Translations under genes and position numbers: made by a program
The notes under the pieces: model-generated
Database searches by the model: none
The model's input: the letters and a program-made list of their open reading frames with translations, nothing else
Told to the model about the DNA's origin: nothing
From: Tamaricihabitans halophyticus
Lineage (GTDB): Bacteria > Actinomycetota > Actinomycetes > Mycobacteriales > Pseudonocardiaceae
Reading direction: 5' to 3'
DNA length: 64,000 nt
Assembly (NCBI RefSeq): GCF_004340875.1
Contig: NZ_SLXQ01000002.1
Span: 496,001-560,000, forward strand
In this document: piece after piece, positions 40,552 through 49,916 of the stretch
How positions within the stretch are numbered: position 1 is the stretch's first letter
Layout of the letters: every line of letters starts with the position of its first letter

Positions 40552-41565
40552 ATGAAATCCCGGACTAACCTGGCACGTCGGATTACCGCGTTACTCAGTG
40601 GTCTCACTCTGCTCAGTCTCACCGCCTGCAGCGCGCTCAGTCAGGAGGAAGAGGGGGGTAGTGGACAGATCAGGGTCGCTGCCACCGGTGTGGACAGTCT
40701 CCCTTTCATGGCCGTACTGCAGCTCGCCGTCGACAAGGGATGGTTCGAACGGGAGGAGCTGAACGTTTCCATCCTTTCCGGTGGTGGCGGCGGGAACACC
40801 CTGCGCACGGTCACCAGCGGGGATGCCGATCTGGCGATCACCGGAAGCCCCGCGGTCGTGCACGCGGCGCAGACCCCGGCGGCGAATCTGACGGTGATCG
40901 GTTCGTGGATGCAGGTCAACGACTTCTCCTGGATCACCCCTGATCAGGGCGCGTCGTTGGAGGGAGCCTCGCTCGGTTTCTCCAAGGCGGGATCGGCGAC
41001 CGAGCTCATCGTCAACGGGGTAAAAGAAGAGCTGGCGGACAAGCGGCTCACGTCGATCTCCGTCGGGGAGATGGGCGACAACTGGGTTGCGGCGAAGGCA
41101 GGCCGGATCACCGCGGGCTGGGCTATGCATCCGTTCGTCACGGAGAAGCAGGAGGAGGAAGGGGCGAAGGTCCTGCTCTCCGCGCGCGATGTGATCGGTG
41201 ATCACCCTGCCGATCTGGTGGCGGTCAACAATGACTTCAAGGAAGCCAACGGAAAGCAACTGTCCGCGTTCTTCCGTGTGGTGGACAAGGCGTTCAACTA
41301 TGTGGTGCGGGAACCGGAGAAGGCAGCCAAGGATCTCGGTCCGCTGGTTGATGTGACGCCCGAGATCATGGCCACGGCGTTGCGGCAAACTCCCGAGCTG
41401 GAGACCGCCTACTCGCTCAAGGTCGACCCGCAGGCACTGCGGAACCTGTCCGACCTGATGGTCGGCGCCGGTGAGATCGATGAGCCCATCGAGTGGGGGA
41501 GCCTGCTTGATCAGCGATACCTGCCCGAGAACGCCCGAGCCGACCTTGACGGGAAGGAAGGTTGA
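40552..41565 (+). CDS. ABC transporter substrate-binding lipoprotein (SsuA/NrtA-like)
   Basis: A 337-residue periplasmic-binding protein of the NMT1/SsuA/TauA fold. The lipoprotein signal ends LTLLSLTACS. The domain begins IRVAATGVDSLPFMAVLQLAVDKGWFEREELNV and includes TSGDADLAITGSPAVVHA. AAGGAG precedes the ATG at 40552. This fold carries sulfonates, nitrate, thiamin precursors, riboflavin or aromatic acids. The neighbouring hydroxylase suggests an aromatic N-heterocycle here, by inference only. Confidence 0.88.
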   Translation: MKSRTNLARRITALLSGLTLLSLTACSALSQEEEGGSGQIRVAATGVDSLPFMAVLQLAVDKGWFEREELNVSILSGGGGGNTLRTVTSGDADLAITGSPAVVHAAQTPAANLTVIGSWMQVNDFSWITPDQGASLEGASLGFSKAGSATELIVNGVKEELADKRLTSISVGEMGDNWVAAKAGRITAGWAMHPFVTEKQEEEGAKVLLSARDVIGDHPADLVAVNNDFKEANGKQLSAFFRVVDKAFNYVVREPEKAAKDLGPLVDVTPEIMATALRQTPELETAYSLKVDPQALRNLSDLMVGAGEIDEPIEWGSLLDQRYLPENARADLDGKEG

Positions 41566-41567
41566 GC

Positions 41568-42368
41568 ATGTCGCAGCCCGGAATCCAGATCAGCGATCTC
41601 AGTGTCGAGTTCGCCGGTGGCGATGCGGACCCGGTGACCGCGGTGTCCGGCGTGAGTCAGGAAATCGACGCGCACCGGTTCGTGTCCATCGTCGGTCCGA
41701 GTGGCTGTGGGAAGTCGACACTGCTCAATGTGGTGGCCGGCCTGCAGCAGCCGACAGCCGGCTCGATCATGATCGATGGCAAGCCGGTTACCGGCCCGGA
41801 CCGCCGGATCGGGTTGGTGTTTCAGGAGGACTCGACGCTGCCGTGGAAGACCACGACGGACAACGTCGCGTTCGGCATGCGAATCCTGGGCGTAGCGAAA
41901 CGGGATCAGCAACGCAGGGCGCAGGAGATGATCGATCTCGTTGGCTTGCAAGGGTTCGAGCAGTCGTACCCCGCGATGCTTTCCGGCGGGATGCGCCAGC
42001 GAGTCGCATTGGCTCGTACTCTGGCGCAGCAGCCTTCGGTGTTGTTGATGGACGAGCCGTTCGCCGCGCTCGATCAGCAGACTCGGATTCTGCTCGGCGC
42101 GGAGGTCCGCCGGATCTGGCGGCAGACCAAACAAACGGTGCTGTTCGTGACCCACGACCTGTCCGAGGCGATCCTGATGTCACAACAGGTCTGGGTGATG
42201 TCCTACCGGCCGGGCCGGATCATCGACGTCATCGATGTGGACCTACCTGACGACCGGGACGCTTCGGTCGTGTCGACGCCAGCGTTCAACGAACTACAGA
42301 ACCGGATCTGGTCGACGCTGCAGCAGGAAGCAATGCGTGGCTTCGTCGCGGAATCCACGGCGGCATGA
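41568..42368 (+). CDS. ABC transporter ATP-binding protein (SsuB-like)
   Basis: A 266-residue ATPase. Walker A is GPSGCGKSTLLN, the Q-loop is LVFQEDSTLPWKT, the signature is LSGGMRQRVALAR and Walker B is VLLMDEPFAALD, with the switch His in VTHDLSEA. The C-terminus matches the SsuB/TauB group. The ATG at 41568 follows AAGGAAGG. It overlaps the first permease (ATGA). Confidence 0.93.
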   Translation: MSQPGIQISDLSVEFAGGDADPVTAVSGVSQEIDAHRFVSIVGPSGCGKSTLLNVVAGLQQPTAGSIMIDGKPVTGPDRRIGLVFQEDSTLPWKTTTDNVAFGMRILGVAKRDQQRRAQEMIDLVGLQGFEQSYPAMLSGGMRQRVALARTLAQQPSVLLMDEPFAALDQQTRILLGAEVRRIWRQTKQTVLFVTHDLSEAILMSQQVWVMSYRPGRIIDVIDVDLPDDRDASVVSTPAFNELQNRIWSTLQQEAMRGFVAESTAA

Positions 42369-43222
42369 GTGGAGTGGCGATGGAGTCCACAGTAGCGGCA
42401 CCGGTGAAAACCGAAAGCCCACATACCCCAACTCCGGTGCCTGGTCGCCGGCGAAAGCGTCCGAGTACCGGTCTGCTTTCCGCTGTCTGCACCTTCGGCC
42501 TGCTCGTGCTCGGTTGCCTGTTCTGGCATCTTGGTTCGGCGCTCGCGTGGTGGTCACCGGCGACGATACCGCCGCTCACCGAGGTGACGCCGGCGCTGGT
42601 CGAGATCCTGGGCTCCGGGGAGTTCTGGGGTGATGCCGGAAGGACCGGATTCGAGATCGCGATCGCCTTTGTTGGCGGTGGCGCCTTCGGGCTGCTCGTC
42701 GGGATCGGCTTCTGGAAGGCACCGACCATCGGACGTGTCTTCGAGCCGTATCTGGTTTCGTTCTACGCCGTACCACTCGTGCTGTTCTACCCGGTGATGA
42801 TCGTGATCGTCGGGATCAACCAATGGTCGGTCATCATTCTGGCTTCGATCATGGCGGGGATTCCGATGGCGTTGAACACCTGGGTGGGGTTGTCCGGGCT
42901 ACCTCCGGTGTACCTCAAGCTTGCCCGCTCGCTTGGCTGTAATCCCCGGCAGACGATGTTCGAGGTCGCGTTGCCCGCCGCCGCGCCGTTCATCGTGGCT
43001 GGGCTCCGGCTTGCCGTGGTCTACGCGTTGATCGGTGCCGTGGCGATGGAGTTCGTCACCGCCAGCGCGGGGCTTGGCTTCCGTATTCGCTACCTCTACG
43101 AATCGTTCGACACCGTCGAGATGTTCGTCTACGTGCTGGTGGTGCTTGCCATGTCGCTGGCGCTGACGTTCCTGCTCTCCGTGGCCGAGCGAGCCTTACT
43201 GCGGGGGAGGGCTGGCCGATGA
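42365..43222 (+). CDS. ABC transporter permease 1
   Basis: A 285-residue BPD-type permease. A polar N-terminus (about 38 residues) is followed by six membrane helices. The coupling EAA-like loop reads LKLARSLGCNPRQTMFEVALPAAAPFIVAGLRLA. It is a paralogue of the next gene, so the importer should use a permease heterodimer rather than the usual SsuC homodimer. It overlaps the ATPase and the second permease by 4 bases each. Confidence 0.92.
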   Translation: MSGVAMESTVAAPVKTESPHTPTPVPGRRRKRPSTGLLSAVCTFGLLVLGCLFWHLGSALAWWSPATIPPLTEVTPALVEILGSGEFWGDAGRTGFEIAIAFVGGGAFGLLVGIGFWKAPTIGRVFEPYLVSFYAVPLVLFYPVMIVIVGINQWSVIILASIMAGIPMALNTWVGLSGLPPVYLKLARSLGCNPRQTMFEVALPAAAPFIVAGLRLAVVYALIGAVAMEFVTASAGLGFRIRYLYESFDTVEMFVYVLVVLAMSLALTFLLSVAERALLRGRAGR

Positions 43223-43974
43223 CGGCTGCATCTGTCCACACGCGCCGGCGGCCGCGGATCAATGTCCCGGCCGGTTCGTTCCTGCTGTTGCTCTTGGTGA
43301 TCTTGCTCTGGTGGTTGGCGGCACAGCTGAGCTTCGTGATTCCTACCCCGGCCGACACCGTGGGTGCGCTGGTTTCGAACTTCGGTGACGCGGACTACCG
43401 CCGGCATGTCGAGGCTACGGCGGCGGCCGTACTGGTCGCCTTTCTGGTCGCCGGGTTGCTCGGTGTTCTGCTTGGACTCGCGCTCGGGCTGTCGAAATGG
43501 GTTCGCATCATCTTCGAACCACTCGTCGTTGGCTTCAACGGAGTGCCGAAGATCGTGCTGTACCCCGTGCTTCTGCCGATCTTCAGCTTGAGTGGCTCGA
43601 AGATCGTGATGGGAGTGCTGTTTGGCCTGTTCCCGATCCTGATCAACGTCGCGGCGGGGATCCGGGACATGCCTGCTGTGTACTGGAAACTGGCTCGTTC
43701 GGTGAACGCGAACTGGTGGCAGGTGCTGACTCAGATCATCGTGCCGGCGATTCGACGCCCGTTGTTGACCGGAGTCCGGCTGGCCGCCAGCCTTTCCGCG
43801 GTCGGGGTGGTGCTCGCGGAGTTCTTCTCGACCAGGTTCGGCCTCGGCAGGGTCGTACTCCGTGCCTATGGAAACGGTAACTATCCAGACATGATGGCGA
43901 CGATCCTGCTGCTCATCTCGGTTGCCTTTATCGTTTCCCTGCTGTTGTGGCGGTGGGAGCGGAAAACTCGATGA
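43219..43974 (+). CDS. ABC transporter permease 2
   Basis: A 251-residue permease with six helices. The EAA-like loop is WKLARSVNANWWQVLTQIIVPAIRRPLLTGVRLA. The N-terminus is short and basic. It overlaps permease 1 and the hydroxylase large subunit by 4 bases each (ATGA). Direct coupling of importer and hydroxylase genes indicates that the imported compound is the hydroxylase substrate. Confidence 0.92.
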   Translation: MTAASVHTRRRPRINVPAGSFLLLLLVILLWWLAAQLSFVIPTPADTVGALVSNFGDADYRRHVEATAAAVLVAFLVAGLLGVLLGLALGLSKWVRIIFEPLVVGFNGVPKIVLYPVLLPIFSLSGSKIVMGVLFGLFPILINVAAGIRDMPAVYWKLARSVNANWWQVLTQIIVPAIRRPLLTGVRLAASLSAVGVVLAEFFSTRFGLGRVVLRAYGNGNYPDMMATILLLISVAFIVSLLLWRWERKTR

Positions 43975-46289
43975 GTGCGAACGAGAACGCCCGAGTAGCA
44001 CCGTTGGTCGGGCAGCACGTGCAACGCGGCGAGGATCTTCGGTTCGCGACCGGGCAGGGCAGGTTCGTCGCCGACCACGTCTCGACCACGACACTGCATG
44101 CGGTATTCCTTCGCGCCACTCAAGCCGCTGGGCAGATCCGGTCCATCGACACCTTGGCCGCCCGCGATTGCCCGGGTGTACTGGCCGTGCTCACCGGCAC
44201 GGACCTGGCTGGCACGCTCGCGCCGATCGGCGCGCTGCACGAGCCGAACGAGGCCTTTGTAGACGCGTTCTCCTTCCAGATGGCGGATATCGCGATCCCT
44301 TGCTTGGTCACTGACCGGGTGCACTACGTCGGCGAACCAGTGGCCGTCGTGGTCGCGGAGAGCCGAGCGATGGCCGAGGACGCCGCGGAGCTCATCGACG
44401 TCGACTATACGCCGGGCACGGCGGTCACCACGCCGCAAGCCGCGCTCGAGCCGGCGGCGCCCCGGGTTCACGAGCATCTGCCGGACAACATCGCGGCGTC
44501 CCTGCGTGGTGGTTTCGGTGATGTCCCCGCGGCCAGCAAGGGCGCTGCCCACCGGGTGACCGGACGTTTCCGAATGGGTAGGCATTCCGGGGTTCCGCTG
44601 GAATGCCGGGGAGTGGTGGCCAGTTGGGACCCGGCGCGGGGCAGGGTCGATGTGCGCACCTCGACTCAGGTGCCGCACTTCGTGCGAACCGCGATCTGCG
44701 CCTCAACCGGCTGGTCCGTCAGCGAGGTGCATGTGTCCACTCCGGACGTCGGCGGCGGGTTCGGTCCCAAGGCGAACGTGTACGCGGAGGAAGTGGTTAT
44801 CGCGTATCTGGCTCGGCTGCTCGGCAGGGAGGTCGCCTGGCTCGAGGACCGGGCGGAGCACTTCGTGGCCAGCGCGCAGGGGCGCGATCAACATCTGGAT
44901 GCCGAGCTCGCGGTGGACTCAACCGGGCATATCGTGTCCTGGTCGGTGGAATTCCTTGCCGATGTGGGTGCCGGAAGCTTGTGGGTAGCCGGCATCACCG
45001 CGAACACCGCACTGCACTCGGTCGGCGCGTACCGCGTTCCGCATTTCCAGGTTGTGGGTACCGCGGTCTACACGAACAAGACGATCGTCGCGCAGTACCG
45101 CGGCGCTGGCCGCCCGGAAGCCTGCTTCGCGCTGGAACGGTGCCTTGATATGGCCGCCGAGGCGGCTGGTATTTCTCGCCTCGAGATCCGCGAACGTAAT
45201 CTGCTCCGTGCCGAGGAACTACCGAAGCGGTTGCCATTGCCGTATCGCGACGGGGTGCCGATCACCTACGACGGCGCGGATTTCCGACGTTGCCTGCGGG
45301 CATGCGAACAGCGCCTGCCGGATGACCTGCTCGACACACTCAGGGCGCGGTATCCGGGAATGTATCTCGGCAGTGGGGTGGCGACCTACGTGGAGGCGAC
45401 AGGGCGCGGTCCCTATGAAAGCGCCACGGTACGGCTGCTCGCCGATGGCACCTTCGAGGTCGGCGTGGGATCCGCGTGCGCGGGGCAGTCCCATGAGACC
45501 ACCTTCGCGCAGATCGCCGCTGATGCGCTCGGTGTGCCGATGTCCGCGGTCCGGGTGCGGACCGGCGACACCGATGCGGTCGCCGATGGCATCGGCTCGT
45601 TCGCGAGTCGGTCCGCGGTGGTGGGTGGGTCCGCCGTACATCGGGTGTGTAGCCAGCTGCGGGCACGGGCGCGTGAACTCGTGGCGCGATGTCTGGGCAT
45701 CGAGCAGGACAGCGAACACGAACCGACCTGGTCGGAGGTGGGTCGGCTGCTCGCGCCGGGGGGCGAGCTTGCCGAGCAGGCCCCGCTGAGTGTCACCGGC
45801 ACGTTCGAGCCGCCCACGGTGACCTGGACGATGGGTGCTCATCTCGCGGTGGTTGGCGTTGCGCCAGAAACCGGGATAGCACGGGTGCTGCACTATGTCG
45901 TGGCGCATGAGGGTGGTGTGGAGATCAATCCGACCGTGGTGCTCGGGCAGATACGGGGCGGTGTGGCACAGGGAATCGGTGGAATCTTGCTCGAGGAGTT
46001 CGATTACGCCGATGATGGGCAGCCAGCGACCGCGACCTTCGCCGAGTACTTGCTGCCGGGCAGTTGCGACGTGCCACCGGTCGACGTGGTGCACTTGCCT
46101 GGGCCAGCTCAGCTGAATCCGATTGGTGTGAAAGGTGTTGGCGAAAGCGGAACCATCGCGGTGTACGCGGCCGTCGCGTCGGCCATCGAGGATGCGCTCA
46201 GCTGCCCCGCCGGCACGTTGACCAGTACGCCAGTCCTGCCGAGTACCATGCTTGACATTGCCGAGTCTAGTGTGGACGCTTCGGTATGA
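43971..46289 (+). CDS. Molybdenum hydroxylase large subunit (xanthine dehydrogenase/CoxL-form II family)
   Basis: A 772-residue molybdopterin cytosine dinucleotide-binding subunit. It has DVGGGFGPK (260-267), the form II motif QYRGAGR (375-381) instead of the CO-dehydrogenase Cys motif, SACAGQSHETTFAQI, and the catalytic glutamate in GVKGVGESG (E725). Such enzymes hydroxylate N-heterocycles or aldehydes with water as oxygen donor. It forms a heterotrimer with the next two products. The exact substrate cannot be read; the neighbouring enamidase-like gene suggests a pyridine or related lactam. Confidence 0.9.
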   Translation: MSANENARVAPLVGQHVQRGEDLRFATGQGRFVADHVSTTTLHAVFLRATQAAGQIRSIDTLAARDCPGVLAVLTGTDLAGTLAPIGALHEPNEAFVDAFSFQMADIAIPCLVTDRVHYVGEPVAVVVAESRAMAEDAAELIDVDYTPGTAVTTPQAALEPAAPRVHEHLPDNIAASLRGGFGDVPAASKGAAHRVTGRFRMGRHSGVPLECRGVVASWDPARGRVDVRTSTQVPHFVRTAICASTGWSVSEVHVSTPDVGGGFGPKANVYAEEVVIAYLARLLGREVAWLEDRAEHFVASAQGRDQHLDAELAVDSTGHIVSWSVEFLADVGAGSLWVAGITANTALHSVGAYRVPHFQVVGTAVYTNKTIVAQYRGAGRPEACFALERCLDMAAEAAGISRLEIRERNLLRAEELPKRLPLPYRDGVPITYDGADFRRCLRACEQRLPDDLLDTLRARYPGMYLGSGVATYVEATGRGPYESATVRLLADGTFEVGVGSACAGQSHETTFAQIAADALGVPMSAVRVRTGDTDAVADGIGSFASRSAVVGGSAVHRVCSQLRARARELVARCLGIEQDSEHEPTWSEVGRLLAPGGELAEQAPLSVTGTFEPPTVTWTMGAHLAVVGVAPETGIARVLHYVVAHEGGVEINPTVVLGQIRGGVAQGIGGILLEEFDYADDGQPATATFAEYLLPGSCDVPPVDVVHLPGPAQLNPIGVKGVGESGTIAVYAAVASAIEDALSCPAGTLTSTPVLPSTMLDIAESSVDASV

Positions 46290-47149
46290 AGCCGGCGGCG
46301 ATTGATTACGCGCGGCCAGCCTCGGTCGCCGATGCTCTGTCCATAATGGAGTCTGATGTCGAGGCGAAGGTGCTAGCCGGCGGGCAGAGCCTGCTTGCGG
46401 TGATGAACTTCCGGCTCGCTCGACCGACCCAGCTGATCGATATCGGTTCACTGGCCGAGCTGAACCGGATCTTCGACGACGACGGCTCGCTGCTGATTGG
46501 TGCCCTGCGCTGCCATCGCGACCTGGAAACCGATCCGCTCGTGCGGGACAGGCTGCCACCACTCGCGGAAGCCGCCCGGCATATCGGGCATATCGCCATC
46601 CGGAACAGGGGCACCCTCGGTGGGAGTATCGCGCATGCGGATCCGGCCGCGGAGCTTCCGGCACTCGCCGCGCTGCTGGACGCCGAGATCTATGTGGACT
46701 CGCGGCAACGCGGCCGCCGCGTGTACCACGCTGCGGAGTTCTTCGAGGCTCGATACACGACCTTGCTCGAGCCCGACGAGCTGGTGACCTGGATTCGATT
46801 CCCGACCCTGCCGGCGGATGCGGGCTGGGGATTCACCGAGGCCGCGCGCCGGCACGGTGATTTCGCGATCGCCGGAGCGTTCGCCGTTGTCGAGTTGACA
46901 GGAGACCGGCGGTTGCGCCGTGCGCGCGCGGTGTTGTTCGGGGTGACGGACCGGCCATGGTTGATCGAGGCCGTGGAGCTCACCGGCCGTGTGGCGGCTC
47001 CGGATATCTGGCGAGAGTTCGCCACCGCCGCGATGGCCGAATTGGTGGACACGATGGAGGGGGCCTATCGGTGGCGGGTGGCGGCCGGCTGTTTGGCGCG
47101 AGCGTTCGAGCGGGCGGCGGCGAACGCGCGGGCGGGTGCCCATGAGTGA
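46286..47149 (+). CDS. Molybdenum hydroxylase FAD-binding (medium) subunit
   Basis: A 287-residue subunit. The FAD motifs are VLAGGQSLLAVMN (residues 29-41) and RNRGTLGGSIAHADPAAELPA (about 107-127), the second giving the family TLGGSIA signature. The C-terminal CODH-type domain follows. It overlaps the large-subunit gene by 4 bases and the small-subunit gene by 8. Confidence 0.93.
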   Translation: MKPAAIDYARPASVADALSIMESDVEAKVLAGGQSLLAVMNFRLARPTQLIDIGSLAELNRIFDDDGSLLIGALRCHRDLETDPLVRDRLPPLAEAARHIGHIAIRNRGTLGGSIAHADPAAELPALAALLDAEIYVDSRQRGRRVYHAAEFFEARYTTLLEPDELVTWIRFPTLPADAGWGFTEAARRHGDFAIAGAFAVVELTGDRRLRRARAVLFGVTDRPWLIEAVELTGRVAAPDIWREFATAAMAELVDTMEGAYRWRVAAGCLARAFERAAANARAGAHE

Positions 47150-47648
47150 CATTGTGGTTGACCTGGAGGTCAACGGTGTCCGGTACGAACGAACCGTTCC
47201 CGCGCGGCTCTCGCTTGCTGATTTCCTGCGGGACTCGCTGGGCCTGACCGGCACGCATCTCGGGTGCGAGCATGGCGTATGTGGTTCCTGCACGGTGCTC
47301 GTGGATGGCCGCAGCGCGCGATCATGCCTACTACTCGCGGCTCAGGTGTCCGGGGCGACGGTGCGGACCGTGGAAGGGCTCGCCGAGTCGGACGGAAGCC
47401 CTGGCACGGTGCAGTCCGCGTTGGCGCGACACGGTGGAATCCAATGTGGTTTCTGCACTCCCGGCTTCGTTGTCGCGCTGACCGAGCTGGTAGCGGAAGG
47501 CAAGGAACTCGACGAGGAAGAGATCAGGGAAGCACTGTCCGGGAACATATGCCGCTGCACCGGCTATCACGGCGCGATCGCCGCGGCCGTCGAACTGACT
47601 GGCCCTGATCCCGGCTGTGCTGGCTGCGACCAGGAATGCGGCAGCTGA
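47142..47648 (+). CDS. Molybdenum hydroxylase 2Fe-2S (small) subunit
   Basis: A 168-residue protein with both iron-sulfur clusters: the plant-type set C42, C47, C50, C62 (GCEHGVCGSC) and the helical set C102, C105, C137, C139 (QCGFCTPG, NICRCTGY). It ends with an extra cysteine-rich tail (GCAGCDQECGS) whose role is unknown. The last gene of the operon. Confidence 0.94.
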   Translation: MSDIVVDLEVNGVRYERTVPARLSLADFLRDSLGLTGTHLGCEHGVCGSCTVLVDGRSARSCLLLAAQVSGATVRTVEGLAESDGSPGTVQSALARHGGIQCGFCTPGFVVALTELVAEGKELDEEEIREALSGNICRCTGYHGAIAAAVELTGPDPGCAGCDQECGS

Positions 47649-47735
47649 TATCTCGCAGGAGCGCGGGTCGGCCGTGGCCTGTTAGGCTCGATCGATCCAT
47701 CGGCGGTCATCGACCGGTGCACTGGGGAGATTCCT

Positions 47736-48385
47736 ATGCGCGCACGCTGGTCGAGCTGGTTGCCCTATGCGATCCCACTCGCCGTTGTAGGTATCCCGGC
47801 GGTGATCCTGGTGCTCGCGTACGGCGATCTCGACTCGGACAATACGGACGATCTGGCTGACGCGCGTGTCCGGCGCTCCCGGGTAACCCAATGCGGCCGG
47901 ATGACGCCGAGGTACCCGAACGGACGGGTTACTTGAATTCGGCACCGGCCTACCGTGGTCCGGGGCCGCACCGCCTTGCCATCCATCACATCGGCGGGCC
48001 GAATGACATGAGCGAGTCAACGCATGCGCTGAGCTCAGACGGCCCCCTGCCGGACGATTGGTCTGCCGGCACCGGCAAGCGAGCACGGGACACCGCGCAA
48101 CTCGTGCTGTGCGAGTATCCGCCTGAAACCGGCGCGCCGGTGCGCCAATGCCACTACACCGAATCCATTCCGGACACCGGAAAGCAGGCAACGGTGCCAG
48201 TGGTGACCGCGAAGTACACCTACCTCCTGCGGGAGGCCCGCACCGGTGCGGCGCTCGCCAGCTTCACGCTGAACGGCACGAAGAACGACTGCCCGTACCG
48301 CACCGAGTCTGACACGATTCCGCAGACCGTTGATGCCGCCGATCTGGTCGACGAGCTCCGCCCGTACGTCACTGGCGAGCGGTGA
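47736..48385 (+). pseudogene. Frameshifted membrane-anchored protein of unknown function
   Basis: Frame 1 (47736-47936) encodes a membrane anchor (WLPYAIPLAVVGIPAVILVLAYG), then DLDSDNTDDLADARVRRSRVTQCG. The extracytoplasmic remainder continues in another frame from about 47894 to 48385 (PERTGYLNSAP, LVLCEYPPET, paired cysteines). Adding one G near 47895 would fuse the two smoothly (VTQCGPDDAEVPERTG), so a one-base deletion or a sequencing error is likely. If genuine, the gene is dead or makes only a 66-residue peptide. No family is recognised. Confidence 0.6.
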
Positions 48386-48453
48386 CCTCCCGGTAAATGG
48401 CGGATAGCCTGGTAGGAGCGGATCAAGGAGTCAGGCGGCGAAGGGAAGGGTTC

Positions 48454-49869
48454 GTGCACGACGAGATCTGTCTACTGAGCGCTACCGAGCAGGCCGCGGC
48501 CCTGCGGGCGAAGGAACTGAGCGCCAGGGAACTGATGGGCGCGCATCTCGCCAGGATCGAGGCGATCAACCCTTCCGTGAACGCGATCGTCACGCTCGTC
48601 GCCGAACAGGCACTGGAGCGGGCGCGGGTGGCGGACGAGCGGCTGGCGAACGGCGTCGAACCGGGACCGCTGCACGGATTGCCGGTCGCCCACAAGGACC
48701 TCCACCTCACCGCGGGTATCCGCACGACCTTCGGCTCCCCGGCGTTTGCCGAGCACGTACCGGAACAGACCGATCTCGTCGTCGAACGGCTCAATTCGGC
48801 AGGCGCGATCACCATCGGTAAGACCAATACCCCGGAGTTCGGCGCCGGTTCGCATACCTTCAACCCCGTTTTCGGTACGACGCGCAACCCCTACGACACG
48901 ACCAAATCGGCGGGAGGGAGCAGCGGTGGCGCGGCGGCCGCGCTCGCCTGTGGGCTGCAGCCGATCGCGGACGGCAGCGATATGGGTGGCTCGCTGCGGA
49001 ACCCGGCCTCGTTCTGCAATGTGGTTGGCCTGCGGCCATCGCCGGGCAGGGTGCCCAACTGGCCGGCGCCGCTCGGCTGGTCGTCGCTTGGGGTGCAGGG
49101 ACCGATGGCGCGCACGGTCACCGATGTAGCGTTGACGCTTTCCGTGATCGCCGGTCCGGATGATCGGTGCCCGACCTCGCTCAGCGAACCGGGCGCGCTG
49201 TTTCGCGAGCCACTTTCCGCGCCACGGCGCGGGCTTCGGCTCGCCTGGTCGCCGGATCTCGGCGGCCTCCCCGTCGAGTCGGATGTGCTCGCGGTACTCA
49301 CCGAACAGGTGCGGGTGTTCGAACGGTTGGGCTACGAGGTCGAACTGGCGTGCCCGGATTTCACCTGTGCGGACGAGGTGTTCCGCACGATGCGGGCCTG
49401 GCAGTTCGAGCACAGCCACGGCCCGCTCGTGGACCGGCGCCCAGAACTGGTGAAGCCCTCGCTGCGGCAGAACGCAGCGATCGGCCGTCGGCTTACCGGG
49501 TCGGACATCAGTCGCGCGGAAGCGCTGCGCACCACCCTCTATCATCGGATGCGCACGTTCTTCACCGAGTACGACGCGCTGCTGCTGCCAGTAAGTCAGG
49601 TCTTGCCGTTCGATGCGGATCTGGAGTATCCAGCTGAGGTCGCCGGTGTTCCGACGGCGGACTACATCGACTGGATGCGGTCCTGCTACTACGTGTCCGT
49701 CGTGGGTAATCCCGCGCTGTCCGTACCGGCGGGATTCACCCCGGATGGGCTGCCAGTCGGCCTGCAGATCGTCGGCGGACATCGTGGAGAACTGGCCTTG
49801 CTCCAGCTCGGCCACGCCTTCGAACAGGCGACTGGCTTCGGCAAGCAGACGCCCGGCCAGTCTCGCTGA
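48454..49869 (+). CDS. Amidase signature family hydrolase
   Basis: A 471-residue amidase with the Ser-cisSer-Lys triad: Lys in PVAHKDLH, SAGGSSGGAAAALACG, and GSDMGGSLRNPA. The C-terminus has the VGNPALSVPAGFTPDGLPVGLQIVG segment. It releases ammonia from a linear or aryl amide. The GTG at 48454 follows GAAGGG. It stands between the frameshifted gene and the PucR-type regulator; a role after ring opening in the putative N-heterocycle pathway is an inference. Confidence 0.9.
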   Translation: MHDEICLLSATEQAAALRAKELSARELMGAHLARIEAINPSVNAIVTLVAEQALERARVADERLANGVEPGPLHGLPVAHKDLHLTAGIRTTFGSPAFAEHVPEQTDLVVERLNSAGAITIGKTNTPEFGAGSHTFNPVFGTTRNPYDTTKSAGGSSGGAAAALACGLQPIADGSDMGGSLRNPASFCNVVGLRPSPGRVPNWPAPLGWSSLGVQGPMARTVTDVALTLSVIAGPDDRCPTSLSEPGALFREPLSAPRRGLRLAWSPDLGGLPVESDVLAVLTEQVRVFERLGYEVELACPDFTCADEVFRTMRAWQFEHSHGPLVDRRPELVKPSLRQNAAIGRRLTGSDISRAEALRTTLYHRMRTFFTEYDALLLPVSQVLPFDADLEYPAEVAGVPTADYIDWMRSCYYVSVVGNPALSVPAGFTPDGLPVGLQIVGGHRGELALLQLGHAFEQATGFGKQTPGQSR

Positions 49870-49916
49870 TCGATTACGGTTCATCCGCGCCGGCTGATGG
49901 GTTAGATTCGCTGGCT

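Noticed and set aside
43971-47648. Carbon monoxide dehydrogenase (form I)
   Set aside because: The active-site motif is QYRGAGR (form II), not the Cys-containing form I motif, and importer genes indicate an organic substrate.
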